From Parastagonospora avenae f. sp. tritici 18332-5 (lineage: Eukaryota; Ascomycota; Dothideomycetes; Pleosporales; Phaeosphaeriaceae): 64,000 nucleotides of DNA. The DNA lies in the NCBI GenBank assembly GCA_022559985.1, contig JAFJTR010000012.1, positions 62,001-126,000 of the forward strand. The letters are read 5' to 3'. A program made the position numbers and the translations under genes. Shown piece by piece: positions 1-15,000 of the stretch. Numbering within the stretch: the first letter of the stretch is position 1; each line of letters starts with the position of its first letter. The notes beneath the pieces are model-generated. The model did not search any database, had not been told where the DNA came from, and saw only the letters and a program-made list of their open reading frames with translations.

Positions 1-1
1 G

Positions 2-3000
2 AAGTCACAGGCACGAGAGCTAGAAAGGCAGCAAGAGTCTCTGCAAAAGTCTCCTAGCAACTACGAGGATGATGATCAAAGCACGGTCATCCAGCGCTCT
101 CCTGAGGGCAGGCGTGATGACGAACCCCGTTCAGCTGGATCATCGAAGACCAAATACGAAGAAGACACGATTCGTGAGGAACGAAACGGCAGACACCATG
201 AATCAAGATCGGAAAAATCGGAGAGCCGCGAACAGAGTCGTGACCGGACCTACGAACTTGATGGGGAAGAACGCAGGCGCAGACATCACCGCCGTCGGGA
301 GACTGACGACACCAACGATGACTGGGACACGAGATCAACCTTCTCCGAAGCCCGGTCAGAAGTCAGTGGCGAGCGAAGACGCAAGCACAAACGGCGAGAC
401 GGGGAAAGAGACAGATCAACTGAAAGCGTGATGCGATCCCGCTCGTCTGCCGCATCTGAGCTAGGCGACCGTCAAGATGAGCATAGGTCTTCTCGACGAA
501 GATCAAAGAGAGACGACGACGACAATGCATCCGTCATCTCCACATCGTCCCGCTATGACGATGATCGCAATTCTAAGAAGGAGAAAGAGAAGCGCTCAAG
601 CGGGCTGTTCGGATTGTTTAGTAAGTCAAAAGAGAACTTGGCGGAGACTTCGAGCAAGTCTTCGAAGCCAAGAGAGGATGAAGAGGAAGAGGGCAAGCGC
701 CGCAGAAGGAAGCATAGGTCAGACCGCGGATCCACATACGGCGGTTCGGACGACGACGATATGCGCTCTACAATTTCAAGCAGCAAGCCAAGGGAGGATG
801 AGGAAGAAGAGGGCAAACGCCGCAGAAGGAAGCATAGGTCAGACCGTGGGTCTACATACGGCGGTTCGGACGACGACGACATGCGCTCTACAATCTCAAC
901 CAGCAGCCGTCGTGAGAAGCGGAGCAGTCGCTCTGAGAAAGGAGAGAGCGACAGGAGGGATGATCATGATGACAAGGTACATCGCTCCTCATATGCGCGA
1001 TAGTCATGTTGTTTCGCATGTAATTAGAATGAATGTTGATGTTGTGTTTATAGGACCGCTCTTACCCTCGATACTCCTCGCCCTCGCATGCCGATGAACA
1101 ACAAGATCAAGACCAGTCTTTTTTAGGCGATCGGGCAGTGGCCGCAGCCACTACTCCAGCTCCACTGCCCGCAAGTGAGCCTGACGAGGCCCAACATGGT
1201 AGTGGCATCATCCCTGGCGATCGGCCCGAATTTCCTCTCCCGACGTTCAACGATAAGCACAGCTTCTTGGCTACCCCCAGAGGTATCGACCGACCAAGAA
1301 CACCGCCCGAGCTTTCTTTCGAGGATAGTCGTGCGTTGCTGACACGGCTCACTGGTCTGCAGCCATGGCAATTGGAGGCTTTCCCGGATGAGCTTCCTCC
1401 CCTTCCTCTCTCGAGGCCTAGCTCGCCTCTTCGATCGCCTGAGACGAGCCGTCCTCCGCCTCAAGTCAGAGCAAGGCGACTCTCTTCAACTGCTGTTCCA
1501 ATCCGCTTCCGAAAGCCTCCTCTGTCGCCTTCGACGCAGCGCGAGCTTGCTCTGGAGCCCGAGAAACGGTCGATCAGTCCTGGTACCTCACCAGTTCGCT
1601 CTCGCCATGGCAAGGCACACTCCGCAGAGTTCAGGACCTCTCGGGAGATCCGGCCACTATATCTTTTGGAGCGAAACCGCAAGTCAGGCGAGATCGATGA
1701 GGTATTGCCAGCTCTTCCATCGAGTGGTAGTCCTTCTCGAGCTTCTTCTTCAACAGACACTGATGCTGAGTATGAGTCTGCTCTGGAGTCGCCTCGTCCC
1801 AGCGACAATGTCACTCCGGACGATCCCTACTTTGACCCGTTACATGCTGTTTCTGACCTCATTGCCGGGCGACCAGGACCCGAGCTACAGCACCCTGAAC
1901 TTGTTAGCCAGGAGATTGAAGAGGTTGATGGATCTGGCCAAGTCACTCCCAAAGCATCAGATTTCACTTCGGGTACGCCTGCTGCCTCAGTTGGTCCATC
2001 CCGCGATGTTCTTGCTGCTGCGCTCGAAGATCTCAAAGCGAAGAGTACATCTTCACGTCCCGCAAGCCCTCTCGCGCCTAGTGCACCTATCGATGATACA
2101 AAGATGCGCGATGTGGCGACTACTCGAAGTGGAAAATCTTCTCCTACAAACTCATCTTCGCGACTGCAGACTGCAGCGTTCGGAGCAGCCATTGGCGGTC
2201 TCACAGCTGCTGCCTTCCGCAACCGTACTCCATCGCCTTTTGAAGTTCTCACTGGAGGGCGCAGGCTTTCCGAAGAACGAAAAATCGAGGCTGGGAGTGC
2301 TCCCGCGCCATCTAAGACGGATGAGATCGACATCGACCCCGACACCAAGGGCAAGGGTAAGGCTAAGAGAGAAGTATTAGTCGCTAAGCCCTCAGTGGCT
2401 ACGCCACCTCAAGAGGCCTCGGATCTCAAGCAAGTTGTCCCCACATTTTTCGACAACGAGGATGATTGGGCCAAGATCAAGTCCGAATCGATCGTCACTG
2501 ACGATGCCACACTTGTCGGTGAATCGACATCTGGCCCATCCGCATCCGCTTCTAAGGAACTCCAAACAGAGAAGATACTTGAGAGTACGGCGCCACAAGC
2601 ATCCCAGCCCGTTGACGTACGACGTGCTACCTTCGACTCAAACGACAAATCTTCAGAGAAGCCTGCTTCACCGAGCGCTGCCTCCACCGCGGATCTCGAG
2701 AAGACTCTCGCTGATATCAAGCCTGAGCAGGAACCTGTACAGACCATTGCGGAGGATGCTGCCTCATCTACACCAAAGGGCAAGAAGAAGAAGAACAAGA
2801 AGGGCAAGCGTGGAAGCCAGCAAGGTGAGGCCGAACTTTCCAGTCTTCCGATCGAACCCGCACCGGAGGACAGGATCTTGCCGGAACCCGAGACTCAGAA
2901 AGAGATGATTGAACGTGAGATTTTCGAACCGTCTTTCCCTAGCACTAGTCAAGCAGAGAAGAAGTTTGATGTCATGGACTTCTTGGAGAAGGATGGCCAG

Positions 3001-6000
3001 GCTACTGCACCGGAACCTAGCGCGGCAGTCGAGGTACCGAAGGAAACGACATCAGTCCCTCCTGTCGTCGAGCCCATTGCGCCTATGGCGGACATACCTG
3101 TAGTCGAGGTAAAGGAGTTTGAACAGCCCAAGCCCGCTGCTCCTGTAGCCGATCCAGCACCTTCCGACGTTAAGGAGCTTGAACGGCCGAAATCTGCTGC
3201 TACCGAGACACCAGCAGCCGAGCCTGAACGACCCACATCAGGTTGGGGAAGCGGTCTTTGGGGTGCCCTTGGCTGGGGCAAGAAGAGGGCTACGTCACCG
3301 GCGCCCGCTGCTGAAATTAAGCCCGCAGCTGCACCAGTTCTAGAGGAGAAGAGAGAGGTACAAGTGCCACCTGTACCCGTCGTCTCTGCGCCTGAGGTCA
3401 AGACAGCAAATCCTGAACTAGCACAGGAGACTGCAGTCTCCAAGAATGAGGTACCAACTTCATCGACTTTTGTTGTGCCACAGACCGCATATTTCGTTGA
3501 TGGTGGCAAGCCACACTTCACCTTCCCACAACCTTCAACCAAGGTCACTGAGAACTCAGCTCAGGAACTCACAGATGACGTCGTTGCTGAGAAGGGTATT
3601 GTTGCAGCACCACCCGCATCGTCAGAACTTACCTCAGAGGTGGTCCAGAAAAAGCCAACATACTCCACTGTCCCGCCACCGACTGCTTTCTTCGCTGACA
3701 ATGGAAAGCCACACTTCGCATTCCCTCAGCCATCCGTTAAGAATGTGGAGGAAATTCCGCAAGCGCCATCAGATGTCATCGCGACTGAAACGGCGCAGGT
3801 TGAGACTCCTTTGGAGCTGCCAAGGGCTAGCGAGGAAGTGTCAAGAGAACCAACAACACGGGACTTCACGCCGTCCATTCCTTTCTTCACTGACAATGGC
3901 AAGCCTCATTTCACCTTCCCACAACCGTCTGCCAAGTCTGTTGAAGCTACCACTCCAAAGCCCGAGAGCATCGTTGCTGCCGAAGTTGCGTCAGTTGAGC
4001 CCACTGAGTCAGCCTCGTCCAAGAAGAAGAAGAGCAAGAAGGACAAAAAGAAGCGAGAGAGCGTCGTGGCGTCCGAGCTTGAGGAGACATTAACCGCGAC
4101 GGCAGGACCATCCCAAGCTCCTGATGTGGCTGTAGATGATCAACAAGTTCAGCAACGCTCTGAGGACTTGGTGACAGCTACCCCAGCTGCGGATGAAGCA
4201 GCAGTGCTCTTGCGTGATGCCCAGCCGGATCTTGTGCCTGCAGATGTCGCCTTACCTGAAGATGTTAAACTCACTGAAAAGGATCTTGTACCTGAGCCAC
4301 AGGTCTACAAGACCGAGAGAACTGCGGAGCTCCCACAAGGAGCTACTTCTGCAGAAACCGTCCTCTCAACACCAGCCGAGGAAGATGCTGCGCCATCGTT
4401 AAGCAAGAAGAACAAGAAGAAGGCCAAGAAAGCGAAGCGGGAAAGTGTGCAACTCTCCACTATGGAAGATAGCGAGCTGAGCACGCCTATCGTCGAGCGA
4501 TCTCTTGATCTTCCGTCTACCGTATTTTCTGACGTTAAGCCCGATGTTGGTATCGACGTGCCGCTACCAATGGAAACCCTGGCAGAAAGAGATGAGCTCA
4601 CTGAGCCCATTGTCGAGCCTGTCGAAGAAGTACAGGTGACCACAAAGCCAAAGCTCGACACCGCTGTTCAGGACGCTATTATTCAGCCAGTCGAGAGCTC
4701 AGAGCCCGTTCTGTCTCAAGGTGAACCTGCTTCTGCCGAACGCGACATTTCTGGGACAGTACCTACGATCACAGAAGAAGAGTTAGCTGCCACACCCAAG
4801 AAAAAGAAGGGCAAGAAGAGCAAGGCAAAGAATGGTACGCAGACGCCTGAGGTCCAGGTGGAGCCTATCGTGCCCCCAACATCGACTGCGGAACTTGCAG
4901 AGTCATCTCGCGATGTTGTGGAAATGTCAAAAGAGCCCATTGCAACAACCATCGAGCCCACTACGTCTGTCGTTGAACCACCTCTAGAACAAGCAAAGTC
5001 ACTCGAGGTGGAACCAACTCCAATCGAGCAAGAAAAGCCCCGAGAGGAGACGTCTGCGCCCATCGAGCCGAGTGCTGAGGCTGAGGATGCCACCCCTGTA
5101 TCGAAGAAAGATAAGAAGAAGGAGAAAGGAAAGAAAGCGAAGGATGCCGAGACACCAGTCGAGGATACCGTTCTGCCTGAAGTCCCAACCACGATCGATA
5201 CACCCGCCGAGCCCTCTGTCCAGCCTGAGAACATAGGACTTCCTGATGAGCTGCATGGTGAGCTTGATGCTCCTGTCGAGGAGACAACGGTGCAGCCCGA
5301 AGCCGAGTCTGAGACTGCAGTACAGGCCGACATCAGGGAGATCGCGTTATCAAATGATGACATTGCAACCGCGCCACAGCCTGATATTGCATCAGAGACG
5401 ATACGCAGAGATGTTACCGACGTCACCACCGATACTTTGATTGTACCAGAGCCTACACCGATTGAAGAGTCAGCACCACCACAACGAGTCGTTGCCCAGC
5501 CTACCGAAAAAGCTGAAGTTGATGACCTAGTTTCGACACCTTCGAAGAAAGACAAGAAAAAGAAAAAGGGCAAGAAGAGCAAGGCGGTCGACGAGAGCGA
5601 GCCTAGCACTCCTGTGGCCGAACTGCAACGGGAGCTAGAGGCACCTGCCGAGTCTGTCCAGCCCGAGCCAACTGTCGAGACCGATGTCGTTAAAACAGAG
5701 CAACCACTTGAAGAAGTGGCGCAGCTGACCCTGACGTCTGAAGTTGCCACTGTTGCCGAGGAGAAGCCAATCGAGGCATCGACAAAGCCTGAGTCTCCCA
5801 GAGATTTGCCTGCTACCATTTCCGACGAGCCACTTCAGGCACCGACTACAGATGTAGTTGAACAGACTGCAACTGACTCCAAGAAGGCGAAGAAAAAGAA
5901 GGGCAAGAAAGGAAAGTCTGTGGACATCGAGCAAATTGCAGCGGACCTACCTAAAGAAACAGTCGAACCAGAAGCTGTCATAGAGCAGCCTGTAGTGGAG

Positions 6001-9000
6001 AAAGCCATCGAGGGCGAACCCGCTCCATCGCTTGAAGAGCCACAAGAAGCACCTCTACCGCTTGAGACTCCCAAGGAGACTGTTGCTGAGCAAGTGGAAG
6101 TGGTCAAGGAATCGGAAGACCAGCCTGCACCTGTTCTCGCTGAGTCGACTCGCGAAATCGAGGAGCCGGTTGTCGAAGGAGAGACAACCACTCCGAAGAA
6201 GAGCAAGAAGAAGAAAGCTAAGAAGGGCAAGTCAATCGACACTGAACCCAGCACGCCGATCAGCGAGGAGCCGCCTGTCTTGGTCAAGGACGCTGCGGAG
6301 ACTACTACGACTGAGAAGAGCGAAATCATTCCGGAAGTTGAACAAACCATCCCGCAAGTCGAGCAGCAAGCTCTGAGCAACGATGAACCAACTCTTGCTA
6401 AGGAATTCGGGCCCGTTGCCGAACCTGCTTCAGTATCCGCTATTGTTGACGATGCCACGCCATCTGCAATTGAAGAGCCTGTACAAGATACTGCTGTCTC
6501 ATCCGCTACTCAACCAATCGTCGAGCAAACTGTCGAGCCAATCGTCGAACCAACTGCCGAGCCAATTGTCGAGCCAACTGTCGAGACTAAAGGTGCTGAG
6601 CTTACTTTGAAGAAAGCCAAAAAGAAGAAGGCAAAGAAAGCCAAGTCGACCGACATCACCGAGCCAAGCACTCCTGCCACCGAGGAGCCTTCTGTGCAGT
6701 TTGAAGCTCCATCGGAACCCGTAGCTGTGGAGAAGAGCAGTGATGAAGTAGCGAGCCTTCTCATTGATGAGTCTATCCCTGAAGCGACAGCAGCGCCCAC
6801 CGTTGACGAGCCCTTGTCTCAACCTGTCCTGAAGCTAGAGGAGAACACTGATGCACCCACTGCTGTAGCACTCAGCCAAGATGTAGTCGAACCTCCCATG
6901 CCTCTGGAGCCTGTCGTGGAAGAGTCAGTGGTTGAGTCCACCTCGAAGAAAGCCAAGAAGAAGAAGGGCAAGAAGGCGAAGGCTGATGAGGAGAAAGAGC
7001 CTGAGACTGTTGCCGATATCGTCAAGGATGCACCTATTGTTGAATCAACACCGGAACCTGTGCAGGTCGAAGAAACTGCACAGCCCACGGAGCCTCTTGA
7101 AGCCGAAGCTCCTGCGGAGTCTATTTCACTTGTCAACGACACTCTTCCGACTCCTCTCACCGAAGAGCCCATTGAGCGTGAGCTTGCCACCGAGATGGGC
7201 CAACTATCCAAGTCCGTAGACTTCAAGGTACCAATGGAGACTTCTAGTGCCGAATTGGAAGCTCTCCCTGAGATTCCTTTACCGACAGAGCGCATTGAAC
7301 CGCAGACTGAGGAGGCAGAGATTGACGATGCTACTTCCACTTCCAAGAAAGCCAAGAAGAAGAAGGTTAAGAAGAGCAAGTCGATCTCTGAGCCTCAGAC
7401 TCCTGTCACTGAAGTAGAATCATTCATTCCTGCTACGACTGAGACAACCGAGGCGCAAGCTACCCCTGCGCCTGTCGAGCCGACAACCGCAGCTGAAGAA
7501 GTCACTCTTCTGGAGACCGAAACCGCTAAGCCTACCAAAACACAAGACGTGGAGCAGACCTTGACTGAGCCTGTTCAGCCTGCTGAGGAACTCTCTAGAG
7601 ATGGTGAGCCCTCTGTCGCTGTGGCTGATCAGCCCGCAGAGCAGGTAGTTGAGTCGACAACTGATGTACCACTGTCGAAGAAAGACAAGAAAAAGGCCAA
7701 GAAAGGCAAGCGCGTTTCAATGGTCGAGGACACACCTTCCGCGCCGGCAACACCTGTTGAAGAGGTCACGAGGGAACTCGGAAGCGAAGAACATGCCGCA
7801 GAAGTATCCCAGCCTCACCCTGAGGTTGCAACCATTTCCGAGCCGGTGTCGCCAAAATCAATGCCCGTCACAACAATCCAACAAGAGGATGTGGTTCCAA
7901 CGACACTTGATGACAGCTCTCTTTCTGAGCCCGCCATTACTGGGGAGACTACAGCACCTACTGAAGGCCAAGACGCTTCTACTACACTACTGGACGAGAC
8001 AATTGTTGAGCCCGAGCCAACGCCAGCAGTCGAGCAAGACGCCACTTCATCCAAGAAAACCAAGAAGAAGGCGAAGAAGGACAAACGCAAATCCGTCATC
8101 GAGAGCGAGCCTTCCACGCCTCTGGAGACGCAAACGCAGGAACCGGAGCGTGAGCCCCTTGACAACGAATCACTTGCCATCCCAAAACTTGTTCCGGAGT
8201 CGAAAGATGAGGCTGTCAGCACTGCAGTGGATCTAGAACCTGCCAGCGCCACACCTATTCCCGAGGAAGCGGTAGACGTTGTGACTGAGGTCAAGCAAGA
8301 CGGCCAGCCGTCTGTTGACCCTGTTGACCCTGTCGTAGCGGAAGAAGCCCAACAGTTTGAACAGTCTGCGGAGCCAGAGCAATTATATCTCTCGAAGAAA
8401 GAAAAAAAAAAGGCAAAGAAGAGCAAGCGTGTCTCAATTGCTGAGCCTGAATCAACTCCGGCTACGCCTACCGAGGAAAGAGAGGTGTCTCTCGAGGACC
8501 AGCCGCTTCCTGCTGTACAACTGCCGGAGCCAACACAGGATGAGGCCGTAAGCAGTTCGGTTGAAGTAGAGCCTATCGTTCCACAGCCCATTAAAGAGCA
8601 AAAGGATGTGCTCGCTGACGTAGAAGCACCGTTTGTACCTGCTACCACTGAGGAGGAGCAACAACCGCAACAAGCGCCTGAGGAAGAATCATCGACCGTC
8701 TCGAAGAAGGACAAGAAGAAAGCTAAGGAGGCCAAGCATGTCTCCATTGTAGAGCAGGAATCCGAGGTTGCTACCCCTTCTGAACAGAAGAAAGAGCTGG
8801 AGTTGCCTTTCGAAGAATCTGTAGCTCTTCTCCCTGCCGTCACTGAAGAAGCGATACCTGTTGTCGCCCCCACAGAGGAGCCCCTCTTTAGTGGCCTTCC
8901 TGCTGAAGAATCAAAGCTTGTGGCTCCTGCTGTCGAAGAGCCAAGCCTACCACAAACTCCAGCTGAAGAGCCAAGTGTTGCTCCTGCCGAGAGAGAGGCG

Positions 9001-12000
9001 TCCACATCTCTTTCCAAGAAAGACAAGAAGAAAGTGAAGAAAGCTAAGCGTGGCTCTGTCGCTGAGAGCGGAACAACGACTCCAATCGAAACTCCAGTGG
9101 AGGAGAAGGAACAGGATCTGCTTGATGTTCAAGAGCCTCAATCGGCACCTGTTGTTGAGGAACAAGTAATGCAAACACCGGCGACCGAAGAGCTTGTGTT
9201 GATTACGCCAGCAACGGAAGAGCCGGTACAAGTCGCACCACCTGCGGATGATCTTCCCAACAAGGCGATTGGGGCGAGTTTGAAGGACAAGAAAAAGTCA
9301 AAGAAGGCAAAGCGCGGATCTGTTGCGGAGAACGAACCTTCTGAGCCTTCCACTCCTATCGATGTGTCGACTCCGGAGGTAATTGAAACGAATGCAGAAG
9401 ATCAGCCAGCTAACACTGCATCGGATGTCAGTGAGCCTGTCATTGTGACCCTGGCTGGACCTCAGCCTGCTGTTGCCCTTACAGAGACTACTGAGCCAGA
9501 GTCACTTGAGCCAGTACCCGAGCCAACCAAGGATGTCTCAGCGGAAGATCAACCAGTCCCCTCGCCACCTGTCGTCGAAGAGCCTATCGTTTCTGTTCCC
9601 GAAGCAAGCCCAACCGATGTGCCGTCCACCGCCACCCAGGAAACACCCAGGGATACTGCCCACGAGGATGCCCCCTCCACATCTGTGTCAAAGAAGGACA
9701 AAAAGAGAGCGAAGAAGTCTAAGCGCGGATCTCTTGCCGAGCCTGAGCTTTCTGAGCCCTCAGCACCTGTTGAGCAAGTACCTGAACAGGCCAAGGATGT
9801 CAGCGGAAAGGAACAGCAACCTGTCGCGCCCGTGATCACCGAAGAACCGACTGTCGCTTCCCCTATCGTGAAGGACGAGCTTTCCCAGCCCTCTGCAGAT
9901 CAGGAGATCGTGCCTACATCGATCTTCGATGAGAGCAAAGAACCATCGCAAGTTGTCGCGCCAACCGAGCCATTGCCAAGTGAGGCAGCCTCTGAGTCAG
10001 TCGCTGCACCTGTCGAGCAGACCCAGGATGACGAAGCCGAGCCCGCTGAATGGGCCAATCTTTCCAAGTCACACAAGAAAAAGTTGAAGAAAGCCAAGCG
10101 CGCGTCAGTCGCTGAGAGCGAGCCATCGCAGCCTGTGACACCTGCGGAGGAATTGACAAAGGAGCTTAAGATTGAGGATGCACAGCCGGTAGCTGAGACT
10201 GTCGATCTGAAAGAGCCAATTGTAGCTCCCGCTGTCGACGAGCCGACTGTGATCGCAGAGCAGCCTGAAACTTCGTCTATTGTTCCAGAGCTTGCCGAGG
10301 CTGTCGAAGAACCTGTCGCCAAGTCAAAGAAGGATAAGAAGAAGGCGAAGAAGTCAAAAGCCTCGTCTGTCATTGACGGGGAGCTGTCACAGCCCGCGAC
10401 ACCTACGGAGGAAGTTTCTAGGGAACTTGCTCCTCCTGTCGAACAGCCCGTTATTCCGCAAGCCGAAGAGATCGTTGGGGAACAGAAGCCTGCCGAAGAT
10501 CAAACAGCAACAGCGCCGCTAGTAGACGAGCAACGGACAGAGCCCATCGTCGAACCCCCTGCCGAGCCCGCTCCTGCCGTGGAAGAGACTGCCGATGCTC
10601 CGCTTTCGAAGAAAGACAAGAAGAAAGCGAAGAAGTCCAAGCGTGCATCTGGTGTTCAAGACGAAGCTTCCCTCCCAGCGACGCCTGTCGAGGAAACTAC
10701 GAAGAAGCTCGGGGCCAATGACCATCCTTCTACATCTGCAGTGATTGAGCAGCCGATTGCCGAAGAGGCACCAGCAGCACACGATACACCGCCTCCCGAT
10801 CAAGCAACCGAAGAGGCGCCTGCTGCGGCTACGTCCATCGAGCCCGTCGACGAGCCGACAAAACCCTCCAAGAAGGACAAGAAGAAAGCCAAAAAGCAAC
10901 AAAAAGAATCAAAGAGCGAAACCGTGCCTTTTTTAGCGCTTGAGACGCCTGAGGAAGCCAATGTTTCTGATACTCAGTCGTCTCCACCCCCTTCTATACC
11001 TTCGGAGACACCTTTACTTCTCTCGGGGATACCGACCTCCTATCCCCATGTTCGTGATGTTGCGCTTGTTGAAAATGGCGGCGAGAGTGTGCAGGATGAG
11101 AGTGCACGAGTGGTTAAGGAGAAAGAGATGGAGAGGAATGTGGATGTGGATGTGGATGTTGAGAAACAGGAAGAGCCTGTGGTGGAAGTTGTGGATGGAG
11201 ACAAAATCGAGAAAACGAAAACAGACAAGAAGGGCAAGAAGCGAGCATCGATTGCCGAGGAGCCTGTGCCCGAGGCTTCCTCTATAGTTGATGTTGCTGA
11301 CACTGCGCCAATTGAGCCTTCTGGAAGCGAGCAAGTTCGATCCGTGGAACCCGAGGTGGTCATCACTGAGCAGCCCATTGCTCAGGTCGACAATGCCGAA
11401 GCCCAGCTGCCTGAGCCGCAACCCATCGAAGAGGTCAAGGCAGCACCAGAAGAGAAGACTACGACAATGCCATCCGAGCCTGAGCAAAAGAAAGTTAAGA
11501 AGCACAAGCTAGCTGCCCTGTTCGAGCAAAAGGCAGCAGAGGAGAAGCCCATCCTTCCACGCAAGCGGACACCTTTGGCTAAACCGACATTGGAGATTGT
11601 TTCTGCCGAAGCAACTGGTGAATCGTCGAAGGAGGTCAAGGTGGAGGAAGTGGTGCCGATTGCAAAGACGGAGCCCATTGTCAGCACCGACGATACCGCA
11701 AAGCCTAGCGAAGAGATTACTTTGCCCAATGATGTCGTCGAGCCTAGCGCATCAGCACTTACCATACCTGAGGCCTTCATGGACAAGCCGTCAAAACCTA
11801 TCGAGAGAGCTCTCGAGTCTGTGGATGAACCGCCCAAGGAACCCACCTCAGTGTCAACGGACACTGTACATGATGCAGAAAGTTCGGCCGCCGCAAAGAA
11901 AGACAAGAAAAAGGCGAAGAAGGACAAGAAGAAATCTGGGACTGCGACTCCGGTCGAGGCTGTATCTGAGGTTCCGGCCGCGTCAGCTGAAGAGCCACCT

Positions 12001-15000
12001 GTAAGCAAGGCTGAAAAGACAATACCTGAGGCAACTCCGCTTGTCGAAGACGATGTGCCTGTCAAGGCCGGGGAGCAGTCACAAGAGATCTCTGAAGTTG
12101 TTCAGGCGCAGCCAATAGTGACCGACACATCTCGAGATATCATCGCAGATCTACCACAGGAGATTTTCGAAGACATTCAGGCGCAGACAACGTCAGCCAA
12201 CCAAGTTCAGGACATTAGTGCAGATCTCCCACAAGCGCAGTCGATCGAAGTCGAAACCCCTAGCGAGCCTCCAACTGCTATTATCGACGAAGTAACCGCC
12301 ACGCCTTCGAAGAAAGACAAGAAGAAGAACAAGAAGGCCAATAAACAGTCTGGAACTGCCACACCGGCTGATGAAGCTTTGCCAGAGGCGCAACCAGAAA
12401 AGGTTGAAGAACCTCCAGCTTCAGCGCCTGAGCAGACTGTCGATCAGGCTGTTACTGAAGTCGCACCAGTGGCAGAAGAAGCGCCAGTGCTTGTGCAGGA
12501 AAGCATCAAACCGAGTGCTTCTGACACAACAATCACAGTTCCGCAAGAAGAGAACTCAGCCATCGCGCTCGAACCAGTCGCTGATCTTCCTCTACAACAA
12601 GAACAAGAAGTTCAGCAGCCAACAGCTAGTGTCCCAGACGAAGTTGTAGAGCCTATCAAAGACACAGAAATCAAGTTTTCACAGAAGGACAAGAAGAAGG
12701 CCAAGAAATCCAAGAAGTCGCCTGGTATCGACACGCCAATGATTGAGGATGTCCCTGAAGTTGTCCCTGAAGTTGAACAGAGAGCCGAGGAGCCCGCAGT
12801 CGAACAAGGTGAGGTATTAGTCCCTTCGCAAGTCACAGAGGGTGAGCCAGTCGTCGAAGAAAATATTGAATCACTAGCGGAAACTCAACCTACAGCCGTC
12901 GAGAAAGCTGCCGACACTCTACCGAAGGACGAAGCGTCAACTGTAGTGACCGAGGTGGCCACTGATGCTCAACAAGATGCACCAGCTACCGATGCGCCGA
13001 TCGAGCCAACAGAAGAGGATTGGGGTTACACACCTCCCAAGAAAGACAAGAAAAAGAGCAAGAAGGCAAAGAAGGCAGATGACGTTGCGCCAACCATCGA
13101 CTCTGTCTCTGAACTTCCGAGCGAGACAATGGAAACTATCGACAGTACTGCCACCCCGGAAAAGACAACACGGGACACTGTTGAAGCTCAGCCGCTTCCA
13201 GTCACAGACATCGACGCTGTGAAAGCTGAAGACACCACCGATGCAAAGCTCGAAAGCGAACGTGCGCTCGACGTCGTAGAGACTGGCATCACAGAGGCGA
13301 CACCTCTGCCTGCACCTGAACTTCTAGTCGAAGCTCCGGTTGAAGAGGCGCCGACTCCCTCGTCGAAGAAAGACAAGAAAAAGGCGAAGAAAGCGAAGAA
13401 GATATCAGGCACTGCTATTCCGGTCACTGAGGAGGTTCCCGTCGTAGAGTCTGAAGCTATTCAAGAGCAGACTGGAGACAATGTCGATAATGTCAAGGAG
13501 CCAATCGAAGAAGTACCGGCACCCACGAATCGCGAAGAGCCTGTTGTAGAACAGCCTCGCGAGGTCGAACAAGAGTCCACCCCTTCGATTGTTGCTGAAC
13601 CAGCGCTTTTGATCGATGAGCCAGTACTGCCTTCATCCGCTAAGAAAGAAGATGCGCAGAAGAGCGAAGAGCCATCCGCCGAAGCTACTGTCGCTGAAGA
13701 CGGACCTGCCATCCCAGTAGACGTAACAAGAGAGCCCACCATTGCTACGACTGATACTAAGCAAGCTGTTGTCGATGAACGTCTTGTTGCTCCTACTCAA
13801 GAGCATCCGATTGCCATAGATACTCGTGGTGTCGAGCAACCTGCTCAGGACTCTGCACCTACAGCAGAAGTCGAGCCTATGGATGCCGTTCCCTCCCCTG
13901 AGGCATCCAAGAAAAAGAGCAAGAAGAAGGCCAAGAAATCAGGAACAGCCACGCCTATCACCGAGGATGTTCCTGCTCCAGAATATGAGCTTTCTCGTGA
14001 TCTCGGGATCCAACCACAGCCTGCAACAAGTGTCAAAGACGACATCATGGAAGACGTCCAACCATCTACAGTAGTAACAGAGTCCGTCCTGGAAGAGCAC
14101 CCCCGTGTCGAACAGCTAGACACTCCTGTGGTATCGCAATTGACGGAGCCTGTCACAGCAATTGATGAGCAAGCATTAGCTTCGACTCCCAAGAAGAGCA
14201 AGAAGAAGTCGAAGAAGTCTAGTACTGCTACACCAATCGTTGACGATCCTGTTATGCCACAGCAGGTGACTATCCAGGAGACCACGCAAGATACGCCAGT
14301 GCCTGTCGAAAGTGCCGACACTACCACGTCTAAGCCACTCGGTGATGTGGAAATTGTACAAGACATCGAAGTCCAAGAAAAAGAGATTCTGCCTGCAGCT
14401 ATAGAGCCAGAGCCACAGCTAGATTCAACGCCACAACTTGAAGAAGACACTGTGCCGACGTCCTCCAAGAAGGAGTCTAAGAAGAAGGCAAAGAAATCGG
14501 ACGCAGCGACGCTAGTCACCGAAGACGTGCCCCGGGTTGCATATGAGGACGCCCCGCCACCTGTCGAAGAGTCGGTTCCAACGATTCGCGATGTTCAAGA
14601 GCCAACTGTCCAGGCTCTTGACGTACCTACTGTGAAAGAAGACACTCCTGCGACAATCGAGCCCGTTCTGGCTCCCGAACCCGAGCTCGAAGCACCAATC
14701 GACGTCAAGCCTGAAGACAACGCTCTTGCAGTATCGGAGGACCCCGTCATCGCACCCGAACTTGTGGCTGAGGACACGACTTCCACGCCGTCCAAAAAGA
14801 AGAAAAAGAACAAGGGCAAAAAGTCGGAACCTCAAACGCCAGCAATCGAGTTTAGTGACCCCATGGCTACAGAGACACGCACGATCTCCGAAGATGTGCA
14901 GCAAGCCCCAGTTGCTGAAGTCACCGAGGTCGATCCCGAAGCGCCAGTTCCAGAGCCGCCTGCTTTGGCAGATAAAGTACCTTCAGAAACCAGGGAAGAG

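Noticed and set aside
618..640. GTAAGT inside the first leashin exon as a splice donor
   Set aside because: The frame reads straight through it as SKSKE within the GLFGLFSKS motif, and no downstream acceptor improves the model.
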